From contig JAFDED010000077.1 of NCBI GenBank assembly GCA_019310535.1, positions 1-32,708 of the forward strand: a stretch of DNA of 32,708 nucleotides. Direction: 5' to 3'. Source of the stretch: Deltaproteobacteria bacterium (lineage in GTDB: Bacteria; Desulfobacterota; JAFDED01). The notes beneath the pieces are model-generated. The model was given only the letters and a program-made list of their open reading frames with translations. It was not told the DNA's origin and did not search any database. This document shows, piece after piece, positions 1-8,125 of this stretch (position 1 is the first letter of the stretch; the number at the start of each line of letters is the position of its first letter). Both the position numbers and the translations under genes were made by a program.

Positions 1-789
1 GATAACAATACCCAACTCTCTTCCGGCCCGACTGCAGTCGAAACGCGAGTTAGCCGGCCGCTTCGCCAGCCGCGGAAACTCGTCGGTGGAGCAAGGAATC
101 ACGCGGCAATGCGGATTGACGCGTCCCGCTATATGCACGGCCACCGTGTGCCAAGAGGCGTACCCGGAATTGGCCAAATGAAAGATGCCCATAGCCCCGT
201 GGTCTGCCATCCGCGCGAGAGCGCCGGCCAAATCCTTAGTGTACGTGGGTGCACCCACCTGATCCGCGACCACGCGGATCTCATCCCTCCCCAGGCACAG
301 GTGCCGGATGGTGTCCACGAAATTTTTTCCCCCGGGGCCGAAGAGCCACTGGACCCGGATTATACACCACCGACCGCCGGCCTCCTGCACCCGCCGCTCG
401 CCCTCCAGCTTGGAAAGACCGTAAAAACTGACGGGACTCGGGGGATCTTCTTCCTTCCATGGCCTTTCACCTGAACCATCGAACACATAATCCGTGCTGA
501 TATGGAAAAAACTGCTTCCTTCCTCACGGGCAGCCGTTGCCATGGTGCCGGGAGCCCACCCATTGGCGCGGAGTGCCAGGTCTTGTTCCAGTTCTGCATC
601 ATCCACGCGAGTGTAAGCGGCGCAATTGATTACAACGGCAGGACTGAGCTTTCGGATCCAGGCGTTCACAGCGCGTGCATCAGTAATATCGCATTGATCC
701 CTTCCGACTCCCCGGCAGCGATTCCCGAGGACCGACACCACCGCCCGCCCCAGCATGCCCCGGGCACCGAACACCAAGGCTTCAACCAT
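1..789 (-). CDS. rfbD: dTDP-4-dehydrorhamnose reductase, 3' end beyond window
   Basis: NADPH-dependent last step of dTDP-L-rhamnose synthesis in the cytoplasm, supplying rhamnose for surface polysaccharide. The frame is open from an ATG at 789 to the window edge (263 residues), so it has no visible stop and roughly the last 20-30 residues are missing. Visible extended-SDR features: a Rossmann motif GARGMLGR at about residues 8-15, STDYVFDG at about 97-104, and the catalytic YGLSK (Tyr-x3-Lys) at about 121-125. The start overlaps the end of the epimerase gene by 8 bases, which indicates translational coupling within the rfbA-rfbC-rfbD unit. The dehydratase gene rfbB is not in the window. The family assignment is firm; the family is normally about 290 residues. 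Confidence 0.9.
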   Translation of the reverse strand, partial: MVEALVFGARGMLGRAVVSVLGNRCRGVGRDQCDITDARAVNAWIRKLSPAVVINCAAYTRVDDAELEQDLALRANGWAPGTMATAAREEGSSFFHISTDYVFDGSGERPWKEEDPPSPVSFYGLSKLEGERRVQEAGGRWCIIRVQWLFGPGGKNFVDTIRHLCLGRDEIRVVADQVGAPTYTKDLAGALARMADHGAMGIFHLANSGYASWHTVAVHIAGRVNPHCRVIPCSTDEFPRLAKRPANSRFDCSRAGRELGIVI

Positions 790-1312
790 CCCTCCGCTCC
801 CACAGGTAGGGAATATGATTGTCATGAGGGTGCAGACGGTACTCATCAGGATTTTCGTAGTTGTAGGGCTCTGTGGGCACGTTGACGATTATGGCCTCCC
901 GCTCAGACACGCATATCCAGCCGTGATAGACGCCAGGGGGGATCTTCACCCGTGCCGGACAATGCTCACCAAGATAAAGCTCGTTAATTTCTCCGAAGGT
1001 TGGAGAACCCTCGCGCTTGTCGTAAAGGGCCATCTTTATCAGCCCCTGAACCACATAGACCCAATCGGTCTGGACCTTGTGATAGTGCCACGCTTTGATT
1101 ACCCCGGGGAATGTGGTGGTGAAATAGACCTGGCCGAACTTTTCAAATAAAGGATCGTCGCATCTGAAAATCTCGCCCAGCCTCCCGCGCTCATCAGGGA
1201 TCACTCTAGCCCGACGCATGTGTACGCCCGCGATAAGAGAGGATACCCCGCGCACGAGGTGCCCCTCATCCTTATAAACCACTTTCAACGCTTTCTCCGG
1301 CCGGTTCACCAT
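782..1312 (-). CDS. rfbC: dTDP-4-dehydrorhamnose 3,5-epimerase family protein
   Basis: Cupin-fold epimerase expected to invert C3 and C5 of dTDP-4-keto-6-deoxyglucose. The 176-residue product has the family landmarks DERGRLGE (about 40-47), the active-site-like GVIKAWHYHK (about 70-79), and PYNYENPDEYRL near the C-terminus. The start ATG directly follows the TGA of rfbA (TGAATG), and the end overlaps rfbD, so the three genes are one transcript. An internal Met at residue 32 would remove the segment LIAGVH that aligns with the family N-terminus, so the longer start is preferred. It resembles the shorter RmlC-like subfamily, some members of which act on other dTDP-ketosugars; the neighbours favour rhamnose. 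Confidence 0.85.
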   Translation of the reverse strand: MVNRPEKALKVVYKDEGHLVRGVSSLIAGVHMRRARVIPDERGRLGEIFRCDDPLFEKFGQVYFTTTFPGVIKAWHYHKVQTDWVYVVQGLIKMALYDKREGSPTFGEINELYLGEHCPARVKIPPGVYHGWICVSEREAIIVNVPTEPYNYENPDEYRLHPHDNHIPYLWERRDG

Positions 1313-2032
1313 TCACCCGGCCTCCTGCAGAACCAGCCGGCTGGCCTGGGTAAGAGACTCGAAAGTCCCTGCATCGGTCCACCATCCCTTGAGAATGCGG
1401 CTTACCATCTTCCTCCCTCGTATGTAATGATTGTTCACATCGGTGATCTCCAGTTCACCACGGGCCGAGGGCCTGAGGTTTCGTATCACATCGAAGCATA
1501 CGGGATCGTAAAAATAGATCCCCGTAACCGCATATTCCGACTTGGGTTCCTTGGGCTTTTCCTCAATTCCCAGAACCCGACCGTCTCCATCAATATGAGC
1601 AACGCCGAACCGCTGTGGGTCCATGACCTTTTTCAGGAACAGCATGGCCCCTTCGTCCATGGCCTCGAAATCTTTTACATGCTCTCCAAACTCATCCTGG
1701 AAAATGTTGTCGCCAAGGATGACGGCGCACTTTTCCCCTGCCGCGAACTTCTCGCAAAGGCCAAGGGCCTGCGCTATTCCGCCAGCCTCTTCCTGAACTC
1801 TGTATGTGAATTCTGCGTCAAACTGCCGTCCTGACTTTAAAGTTCCCACAATGTCGCCTATGTGCTCTACCCCGGTTATCACCATGATTTCATGAATGCC
1901 GGCGTTAATGAGTTTGCGCAGCGGGTGGAATAGCATGGGTTCACGGCCCACGGGTAATAAGTGCTTGTTGGTGACTTCGGTTAGAGGATACAGCCTCGAT
2001 CCGGTGCCGCCCGCCAAAAGAATTCCTCTCAT
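1313..2032 (-). CDS. rfbA: Glucose-1-phosphate thymidylyltransferase (short form)
   Basis: Makes dTDP-glucose from glucose-1-phosphate and dTTP, the entry step to dTDP-rhamnose. The 239-residue product has the nucleotidyltransferase signature LAGGTGSRLYPLT (about 6-18), GILLAGG at the N-terminus, the metal/nucleotide site motif ILGDNIF (about 105-111), EEKPKEPKS (about 157-165) and GWWTDAGT near the end. It is the short form without the C-terminal allosteric extension (about 290 residues in E. coli RmlA). A strong GGAGGAGGGG Shine-Dalgarno lies just upstream of the ATG. It is first in the minus-strand operon and has its own promoter at about 2187-2215. Confidence 0.93.
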   Translation of the reverse strand: MRGILLAGGTGSRLYPLTEVTNKHLLPVGREPMLFHPLRKLINAGIHEIMVITGVEHIGDIVGTLKSGRQFDAEFTYRVQEEAGGIAQALGLCEKFAAGEKCAVILGDNIFQDEFGEHVKDFEAMDEGAMLFLKKVMDPQRFGVAHIDGDGRVLGIEEKPKEPKSEYAVTGIYFYDPVCFDVIRNLRPSARGELEITDVNNHYIRGRKMVSRILKGWWTDAGTFESLTQASRLVLQEAG

Positions 2033-2186
2033 AGCTCCACCCCTCCTCCAGGTAGCCGAGCAAGATACACCATTCCATCCTGTCGATGAAAAAATGTGAT
2101 CAACTGCGGTTTTGTATACAGTATAGAGTTGTTTTCACAAAATATACTTCACGCTCTTCATACTTGTAATACCCCGCTCATAAACG

Positions 2187-2215
2187 CATATAGCATAATG
2201 CAGAAATGGAGTCAA
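2187..2215 (-). promoter_or_regulatory. Sigma70-type promoter of the rfbA operon
   Basis: On the minus strand, TTGACT (2215-2210) and TATATG (2192-2187) are separated by 17 bases. The pair lies about 155 bases upstream of the rfbA ATG and is divergent from the promoter at 2255. Assigned by consensus match only. Confidence 0.55.
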
Positions 2216-2254
2216 AATATTTTCTGGGATTCTTGATTCACATAAAAAAATACA

Positions 2255-2283
2255 TTGACACAGCTTTCATCGCACAATAAAAT
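2255..2283 (+). promoter_or_regulatory. Sigma70-type promoter of the ABC transporter operon
   Basis: A perfect -35 TTGACA (2255-2260), 17-base spacer, and -10 TAAAAT (2278-2283). Transcription would start near 2290 and give a leader of about 275 nt before the binding-protein ATG at 2567. Confidence 0.65.
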
Positions 2284-2289
2284 ACATTC

Positions 2290-2566
2290 TCACTCATTGC
2301 TGAGCAGTATAGACCCGCAGCTTGAATTCAATACTTATCCTCGATCCTCATGGTTGATATTCCGCTTCCTTATCCTCATTGAAGACGGCTCAGAAGGACT
2401 TAGCCATCTGTCGAATAGAGTTCAGGACTCTCAATGCTCTTCGATGATAAAAAAATATTGCTTTGCATTGGGTGGGGCATTGGTTTCCGGTCTCGCACTA
2501 AAGATAATGGTACGTTCCGGAAAGAAAAAGTCGTTGCTTTTGGTATGTATAAGAAGGAGGACAGCC
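2290..2566 (+). other. Long untranslated leader of the ABC transporter operon
   Basis: No convincing gene is seen. Although the downstream reading frame stays open back to about 2255, the translated leader has no recognisable protein features and the only good Shine-Dalgarno (AAGGAGG, 2553-2560 region) precedes 2567. A seven-base-pair perfect stem TTTCCGG/CCGGAAA (2484-2490 with 2517-2523) encloses a 26-nt loop shortly before the ribosome binding site, so the leader could be regulatory. I do not recognise a known riboswitch class in it. Confidence 0.4.
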
Positions 2567-3727
2567 ATGAAAGATCACAGAAAAAAGGGGTTTTACAGCA
2601 TGACCCGTCGCGATTTCATGAAGGCGGCTGGCGTGTTGGGAGGCGCTGCCATGCTGGGTATCCACCCGCTCCAGGCGCTGATCGCCGAGGCTGCCGTGGA
2701 GCCTATGGACGATGCCACGCTTGCAGAACAGGAGAAGCTATATGCGGCTGCAAAGAAAGAAGGGGAAGTCACCCTTTACCAGTCTTCCTCAACCCAGGCG
2801 GGCCACGCGCTGGCCAAGGCGTTCATGAAGAAATATCCGGACATCAAGTGCAATGTTTACCGGGGAGGCAGCGTCAAGTGCCACACCAAATATGATACCG
2901 AGCGGCGGGCGGGCAAGAGCATCTGCGATGTGCTGCACACCTCTTTGTACCCGGTGTTCCTCAAAATGGCTAATGAAGGTCTCTTTATGTCCTACGCCTC
3001 CCCCCAGGCCAAGTATTTCCGGGAGGACTGGACCGATCCGGAGCACTTTGCACCTGTGCGATTCACCACTATGGCCATAGCGTGGAACACTGATTTGGTC
3101 AAGGATGATGAGGCCCCGAAAACATGGGCTGAGTCCGCGGAAATCGCTAAAGAAAAAAGGTGGTTCGGCAAGATCTCCATCGGCGATCCGCACGCCGGCG
3201 GTACCTCCCTAACCCAACTCTATTCCTGTGTGCAGAAGTGGGGCGATACAGCGTGGGAGTGGTGGCGCCTGTGGGGTGAGGCGGACGCCGGTACTTTTGC
3301 AAGCCACGGTGCAATGGACAAAGAGATGATGGCCGGCAAATATCCTCTCTCCCTGGAGCAACTGGATTACCGCATCTGCAAGTCCAAGGCTAAAAAGACG
3401 CCCGTTAACGCCCACTGGCCAGAAGAGGGTGTGGCAGTGGCGCCGGGACCCGCTGGCATCGTCAAGGATGCCCCTCATCCCAACGCGGCCAAGCTCTTGT
3501 ACAATTACTTCCTCTCGTCCGAGGGATGCCAGGCCTTCCAGAAAGGGGGATACAGCAACACCGGCCGCAAGACCGGCATGATCAAGTGGAAGTACCTGCC
3601 AGACCCCGAAAAATTGAACATCATCCAGATCGATTACCTCCAGATGGAAAAGGATATGAAGCCTCTGCTGGAGAAATTCGACAGGGTCTTCGGTGAGGCC
3701 AAAAAGAAGGCACGGGCCAGGAAATAG
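2567..3727 (+). CDS. ABC transporter periplasmic substrate-binding protein, Tat-exported
   Basis: Solute-binding protein (386 residues) of the class that includes ferric-iron and 2-aminoethylphosphonate binders. The start at 2567 is fixed by the Shine-Dalgarno AAGGAGG seven bases upstream and by the twin-arginine signal TRRDFMKAAGVLGGAAMLG (about residues 13-31) that follows. The mature part opens with KLYAAAKKEGEVTLYQSSS, typical of the family. The paired Tyr-Tyr iron ligands of FbpA are not evident, so iron should not be assumed. A strong hairpin (3755-3785) and a 146-base gap separate it from the permease gene, as is common when the binding protein is made in excess. The substrate is unknown; the downstream lyase gene hints at an organic acid or organophosphonate, but that is inference. 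Confidence 0.85.
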   Translation: MKDHRKKGFYSMTRRDFMKAAGVLGGAAMLGIHPLQALIAEAAVEPMDDATLAEQEKLYAAAKKEGEVTLYQSSSTQAGHALAKAFMKKYPDIKCNVYRGGSVKCHTKYDTERRAGKSICDVLHTSLYPVFLKMANEGLFMSYASPQAKYFREDWTDPEHFAPVRFTTMAIAWNTDLVKDDEAPKTWAESAEIAKEKRWFGKISIGDPHAGGTSLTQLYSCVQKWGDTAWEWWRLWGEADAGTFASHGAMDKEMMAGKYPLSLEQLDYRICKSKAKKTPVNAHWPEEGVAVAPGPAGIVKDAPHPNAAKLLYNYFLSSEGCQAFQKGGYSNTGRKTGMIKWKYLPDPEKLNIIQIDYLQMEKDMKPLLEKFDRVFGEAKKKARARK

Positions 3728-3754
3728 AACCCTTCGCTGACTAATGCAGATATT

Positions 3755-3785
3755 CGGCCGGGCCGGCTGCTGGTCGGCCAGGCCG
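3755..3785 (+). terminator. Intercistronic hairpin after binding-protein gene (partial terminator or mRNA stabiliser)
   Basis: CGGCC-G-GGCCG, loop GCTGCTGGT, CGGCC-A-GGCCG: ten GC base pairs with a single 1x1 mismatch. No U-tract follows, so a full intrinsic terminator is unlikely; such hairpins usually protect the upstream mRNA and lower downstream expression. Confidence 0.55.
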
Positions 3786-3873
3786 TCGCCTCTGCACGGC
3801 GGCCTGAAGAGTTATACATTCTTTTTCCCGTATGATGAAATAGGGCTACTTTGCCTAGTTGTACCAAAAAACC

Positions 3874-5580
3874 ATGAAATACATTTTACGATTGCTTCGT
3901 CAACTGTCCCGCAGAGACTCCATCCTTGTAATGGTCATTGCCGCCCTTATCAGCGTGACCGTCATTTACCCGCTTGCCATCATGGTGTACGGAACCTTCA
4001 AGTCCGCCCCTCCGGGTGAGCCGTCGCCCCTTTCCTTCGATAATTACGTGAATATGATACGGAGCGAATGGTTCTGGGAGGCTTTCGTACACACGGCCTG
4101 GGTGTCGCTGGGGGCCACTCTGCTGGGTCTGTTTCTCGGCGTGAGCATGGGGTGGATCGTCACCCGCACCGACACACCTTGGGTTGGCAAGCTGGAAATC
4201 CCGCTGATCGTGCCCTTTTTCCTGTCGCCCTTCATCGGGGCGCTGGCCTGGACCGGACTGGCTTCCAGAGATTACGGCCTGCTCAATGGAATTATAGAGC
4301 TCATCATCGGCGTGCGCCCTTTCGAGGTGTACGGACCCTGGGGCATGATCTGGGTGATGGGGATCTATTATTCCCCCTATGCCTTTCTCATCGTTTCGGG
4401 GACACTTCGCAATATGGACCCCACCCTGGAGGAGGCGGCGCTGAGTTCGGGCGCCAGCAAGCTCCAGACAATGGCCCGCATCACCTTGCCCCTGATGATG
4501 CCCGGCATCCTGGCCTCGGCCTTACTCATCTTCGTGGCTGCCACCGAACAGTTCGGGGTGCCCAGTGTCCTGGGGCTAAACCAGCGCTGGTTCGTGCTGA
4601 CCACACGGATATTCTACATGCTCCAGGAGTACCCCCAGGATTATTCCATGGCGGCCACCGTTTCCATGGTCATGCTCGGCGTTACCGGCGGGCTCGTTAT
4701 TCTGCGCACTCGCATGCTGAGCCGTCGGGAGTTCGTGACCGTAGCGGGCAAGGGCTTCAGACCTCACATCATCCCTCTGGGGCGATGGCGCTATGTAACG
4801 CTGGGCTTTTTACTGTGCTATGTCCTATTTGCCGTCATTCTACCCTTCGGAACCTTTGTAGCCATCTCCTTTTTCAGATTCTGGAGTATACATCCCAAAC
4901 TGAAGTATTTGACGCTGGATAACTGGCGCTATATCCTCTTCGAGTATCCCACTACATGGGTTGCTATCCAGAACTCTCTTTTCCTTTCCATCGTGGGAGC
5001 GGCCGTGGCCGTGTTTATCACCGCGATCATTGCATGGGTGGTGGTGAGGACAAGGGCCTTTGGCAAGGACATCCTGGACACCATAGCCACCCTTCCCGTG
5101 GCAGTCCCCGGGCTGATTCTGGGGGTCGCCTACATGTGGGCGTGGATACGTTCTCCCATCCCCATTTACGGCACCATCTGGATTCTCATGATAGCGTACG
5201 TTTCCCGTTTTATTCCCTATAGCCTCAGGTCCATCGAGAGTACTCTCAGGCAAATTGACAAAGTGTTGGAGGAGTCAGCCAGCATATCCGGAGCGTCCTG
5301 GTTGAGAACGTTTTTTACCATCTCGCTGCCGTTGCTGAAACCGGGACTGGTGGCGAGCTATATCCTTCTTTACGTGACGTTCATCCGGGAACTGAGTTGT
5401 TCCATCCTTCTGTATTCCAGCGGAAGCGAGGTGCTCAGCGTAACCATGTTCGACCTGTGGCACGACGGAATGTTCCCCAACCTCGCGGCCATCGGCGCGC
5501 TGCAGCTAGGTATCACAGCGGCCACCTTGGCCCTGTTTTCTCGGGTCTTCAAAATTCGTATCACCGAGGTGGTTCGCTGA
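3874..5580 (+). CDS. ABC transporter permease, two fused membrane domains
   Basis: Inner-membrane channel of the importer, 568 residues, carrying two BPD-type permease domains in one chain as in FbpB-like systems. Each half shows the ATPase-contact EAA loop: EEAALSSGASKLQTMARITLP in the first half and EESASISGASWLRTFFTISLP in the second. About twelve hydrophobic segments are spread along the chain, and a hydrophilic joint lies near the middle. The ATG at 3874 is chosen over an in-frame TTG at 3859; neither has a strong Shine-Dalgarno, so the start is less sure than the function. It pairs with the ATPase at 5663. Confidence 0.88.
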   Translation: MKYILRLLRQLSRRDSILVMVIAALISVTVIYPLAIMVYGTFKSAPPGEPSPLSFDNYVNMIRSEWFWEAFVHTAWVSLGATLLGLFLGVSMGWIVTRTDTPWVGKLEIPLIVPFFLSPFIGALAWTGLASRDYGLLNGIIELIIGVRPFEVYGPWGMIWVMGIYYSPYAFLIVSGTLRNMDPTLEEAALSSGASKLQTMARITLPLMMPGILASALLIFVAATEQFGVPSVLGLNQRWFVLTTRIFYMLQEYPQDYSMAATVSMVMLGVTGGLVILRTRMLSRREFVTVAGKGFRPHIIPLGRWRYVTLGFLLCYVLFAVILPFGTFVAISFFRFWSIHPKLKYLTLDNWRYILFEYPTTWVAIQNSLFLSIVGAAVAVFITAIIAWVVVRTRAFGKDILDTIATLPVAVPGLILGVAYMWAWIRSPIPIYGTIWILMIAYVSRFIPYSLRSIESTLRQIDKVLEESASISGASWLRTFFTISLPLLKPGLVASYILLYVTFIRELSCSILLYSSGSEVLSVTMFDLWHDGMFPNLAAIGALQLGITAATLALFSRVFKIRITEVVR

Positions 5581-5662
5581 GCAGAGGAAAATAATGGGGC
5601 AAGGATCGGAAACTGTACCGCCGGGATTAAACGTTATGTAAGACAAGAGAGGGCTCGAGTTC

Positions 5663-6754
5663 ATGCCTGACGTCAAAATCGAGAAACTCATCAAGCGATT
5701 CGGGGATGTAATCGCCGTCGCCGGCATCGATATCACCATCCCTGAAGGCAAAATTGTAACGCTTCTTGGGCCTTCGGGCTGCGGAAAAACCACTACCTTG
5801 CGTTGCGTGGCCGGTTTCGAGCACGCCGACGAGGGCAGGATATGGATCGGAGATCATATTATTTTCGATTCCACGGAGAAAATCAGCCTCTCCCCGCAAA
5901 AGCGCGACATGGGCATGGTCTTCCAATCCTATGCCGTATGGCCTCACATGACGGTTTACGAAAATATCGCTTTCCCGCTGAAGATCCGCAAGATGTCGCG
6001 CGGTGAGGTCGATCAGCGGGTGGAGCGGGCCATGAACATGGTGGGCATTCAGGCGTTGAAGAATCGGCTGCCCAGCGCCGTCAGCGGTGGCCAGCAGCAG
6101 CGAGTGGCCTTTGCTCGGGCCATCGTGTACGACCCTACTGTGTTGCTCCTGGATGAGCCCCTCAGCAACCTGGACGCCAAGTTGAGGGAGAGGATGCGAT
6201 TTGAAATCCTCGAGCTTCAGCGTAAACTTGGTATCACCACCATCTACGTGACCCACGATCAGGAAGAGGCCATGGTTCTCAGCGACGAGGTGATGGTCAT
6301 GGATAATGGTCTGGTCATCCAGAGCGGAAATCCCGAGGAAATTTACTTCAATCCCAGCAACGAGTTCGTGGCCGATTTCATCGGCAAGATCAACTTTCTG
6401 GTCGGGACAGTCCACACCCTGGACGAGGGAATGTCCGTGGTGAACATCCAGGAGGAGGGTCTCCAGGGCTCAATGTACACGACCCGAACGGATTTCCCCG
6501 CGGGCCGGCGGGTGTTGGCATCGGTGCGGCCCGAAAACATCCAGATTCATACCAGCAAACCGGACAAAGAAGTCAATACGTGGCCGGCCCGGCTGGAGCG
6601 GAAGAACTTCCTGGGAGGACTTTTCGACATGATAGTCCGCGTGGAGGACAAGGAGCTGCGATGCCGCACCCCCTTCGTTGTGGAGGCCGACACAGGTGCC
6701 ACGGTTTACATCCACATCCAGCCGAAGGATGTGCTGCTGATCGGTATGAATTAG
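5663..6754 (+). CDS. ABC transporter ATP-binding protein (Fbp/Pot/Pht class)
   Basis: ATPase of the importer, 363 residues. Walker A GPSGCGKT at 36-43, Q-loop around Gln88, signature SGGQQQR at 141-147, Walker B VLLLDEP at 160-166, and H-loop His198. After the nucleotide-binding domain comes a C-terminal TOBE-like region (about 240-363), as in the MalK/PotA/FbpC group. It lies 82 bases behind the permease and forms one operon with it and the binding protein. The sequence class is clear; the substrate is not. Confidence 0.9.
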   Translation: MPDVKIEKLIKRFGDVIAVAGIDITIPEGKIVTLLGPSGCGKTTTLRCVAGFEHADEGRIWIGDHIIFDSTEKISLSPQKRDMGMVFQSYAVWPHMTVYENIAFPLKIRKMSRGEVDQRVERAMNMVGIQALKNRLPSAVSGGQQQRVAFARAIVYDPTVLLLDEPLSNLDAKLRERMRFEILELQRKLGITTIYVTHDQEEAMVLSDEVMVMDNGLVIQSGNPEEIYFNPSNEFVADFIGKINFLVGTVHTLDEGMSVVNIQEEGLQGSMYTTRTDFPAGRRVLASVRPENIQIHTSKPDKEVNTWPARLERKNFLGGLFDMIVRVEDKELRCRTPFVVEADTGATVYIHIQPKDVLLIGMN

Positions 6755-7059
6755 AAATCCAGGTAGCATACATTTCCTTGCCGGGTCCAGCGGCATAAGC
6801 GCACATTTACCGGCGAGTGGCGTTGGTTTACCGGAATCGAAATGCTTAACCTGATTTGTGTTATTACGGATCAGGCTGTTTATGGACGGGGATAAACCCC
6901 GCCTTTACTGCGGCGCGGCTGGCGGCCGGAGGAAACTTCGGGTGCGGCTCATCCCGAGAAGAGGTCTCCATGGCCCTCAAACCCCTGGGGGTGACTGCTG
7001 GAGCACCTTCGCCGGATCGTTCCGGCGGGAAACTCATAATTGAGAAGAGGAGTCATCCT
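6755..7059 (+). other. Non-coding stretch before the lyase gene, with hairpins
   Basis: About 305 bases without a credible gene. It holds CGGGG/CCCCG (about 6887-6901) and a perfect seven-pair stem CGCCGGA-TCGT-TCCGGCG (7010-7027) that ends 32 bases before the lyase ATG. The lyase may therefore have its own regulated leader rather than plain read-through from the ABC operon. No known riboswitch recognised. Confidence 0.4.
7010..7027 (+). promoter_or_regulatory. Perfect hairpin upstream of the lyase start
   Basis: Stem CGCCGGA/TCCGGCG with a TCGT tetraloop, 32 bases before the ATG at 7060. Possible translational or stability element; no U-tract. Confidence 0.35.
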
Positions 7060-7941
7060 ATGTCCAAGAGAAGTGCACGACTGCGAGAGTTGCTTGCGAG
7101 AGAAGAAATCCTGATGGCCCCCGGGGCACACGACGCGTTGACCGCCCGCATAGCGGAGAGGTGCGGGTTCGAGGCGGTCTACATGACAGGAGCAGGCACA
7201 GTCAATATGCAACTGGGAATGCCTGACCACAGCATCATCACTCTCACCGAGATGGTGCAGAGCGCCGCCCGGATGGCAAGGGCAACCACTCTCCCCATCG
7301 TCTCCGACGCGGACACGGGCTACGGCGGCGTGCTCAACGTCATGCGCACCGTCAAGGAATTTCAACTGGCCGGAATCTCTGGTATTCACATCGAGGACCA
7401 GGTAATGCCCAAACGGTGCGGACATGTGGAGGGCAAGGAGGTCATCCCCATGGAGGAGATGATGGGGAAAATCCGTGCTGCCTGCCACGCAAGGACGGAA
7501 CCTGATTTTCTCATCATCGCCCGGGTGGACGCCAGGGCACCGCTGGGGTTCGACGAGGCCGTGCGCAGAGGAAGAGCCTACCTGGAGGCCGGGGCTGACA
7601 TGATCTTCCCCGAAGCGCTCGCATCGGAGGATGAGTTTCGCACTTACGCCCGCGAGGTAAGCGCCCCGCTGCTGGCCAACATGACCGAGTACGGCAAGAC
7701 GCCATACATCACGGCGGCACAGTTTCAGGAGATGGGCTATCGCATGGTTATCTACCCCGCATCAGCCATGCGGGTGGCAATTAAGGCCATTTATGACCTG
7801 TTTACCGAAATCCGGCGTACAGGAACTCAGAAACGAGTTTTAGATCGCATGTTCACCCGGAACCAATTGTACGAGCTTATAGATTACCGCGAGATGCTGG
7901 AGCTGGAGAAGCGGTTCGCCGGTGAAGTCCCGAAAACATAG
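7060..7941 (+). CDS. Isocitrate lyase/PEP mutase superfamily lyase (methylisocitrate or dimethylmalate lyase-like)
   Basis: Predicted C-C lyase that splits a 2-hydroxy acid to pyruvate plus an oxo acid or succinate. The start at 7060 is set by the Shine-Dalgarno GAAGAGGAG; the protein has 293 residues, normal for PrpB-type members. Visible: the metal-site stretch SDADTGYGG (82-90), Glu-Asp 112-113, and the catalytic loop KRCGH (118-122) whose Cys marks it as a lyase rather than a PEP mutase. No methylcitrate synthase or dehydratase lies nearby, so a complete methylcitrate cycle is not supported here. Oxaloacetate decarboxylase-like members also belong to the superfamily. The position just after an ABC importer suggests that it may process the imported compound, which is inference. 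Confidence 0.82.
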   Translation: MSKRSARLRELLAREEILMAPGAHDALTARIAERCGFEAVYMTGAGTVNMQLGMPDHSIITLTEMVQSAARMARATTLPIVSDADTGYGGVLNVMRTVKEFQLAGISGIHIEDQVMPKRCGHVEGKEVIPMEEMMGKIRAACHARTEPDFLIIARVDARAPLGFDEAVRRGRAYLEAGADMIFPEALASEDEFRTYAREVSAPLLANMTEYGKTPYITAAQFQEMGYRMVIYPASAMRVAIKAIYDLFTEIRRTGTQKRVLDRMFTRNQLYELIDYREMLELEKRFAGEVPKT

Positions 7942-8125
7942 CGCTAACACGACACGCCATCGCATAGACCTGTCGTCATCAGAGGCTAAAGGATATGTAC
8001 GATTGAATGTCTCTTCCCTACGTATTCCGTTGCGGCGAAACCAGCCAGCGTCTGAATCCCGGGGAGATTTCAGGCGCTCCAGTGGATCACCATCACCACT
8101 CCTCGGCCACTGCAAATGCCCCGGA

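Noticed and set aside
2255..2566. N-terminal extension of the binding protein from a TTG at 2255
   Set aside because: That TTG is the -35 element of the promoter, and a strong Shine-Dalgarno and Tat signal mark the start at 2567.
2567..6754. Calling the ABC system a ferric iron importer
   Set aside because: The fold class fits, but the Tyr-Tyr iron ligands are not evident and no iron-related regulator or box was seen.
7060..7941. Phosphonopyruvate biosynthesis by a PEP mutase
   Set aside because: The catalytic loop is KRCGH, the lyase form, and no phosphonopyruvate decarboxylase is nearby.
8100..8125. GGCCACTGC as the end of a cobalamin riboswitch
   Set aside because: Only this short match is present, with no B12-box context, and it lies between convergent gene ends.
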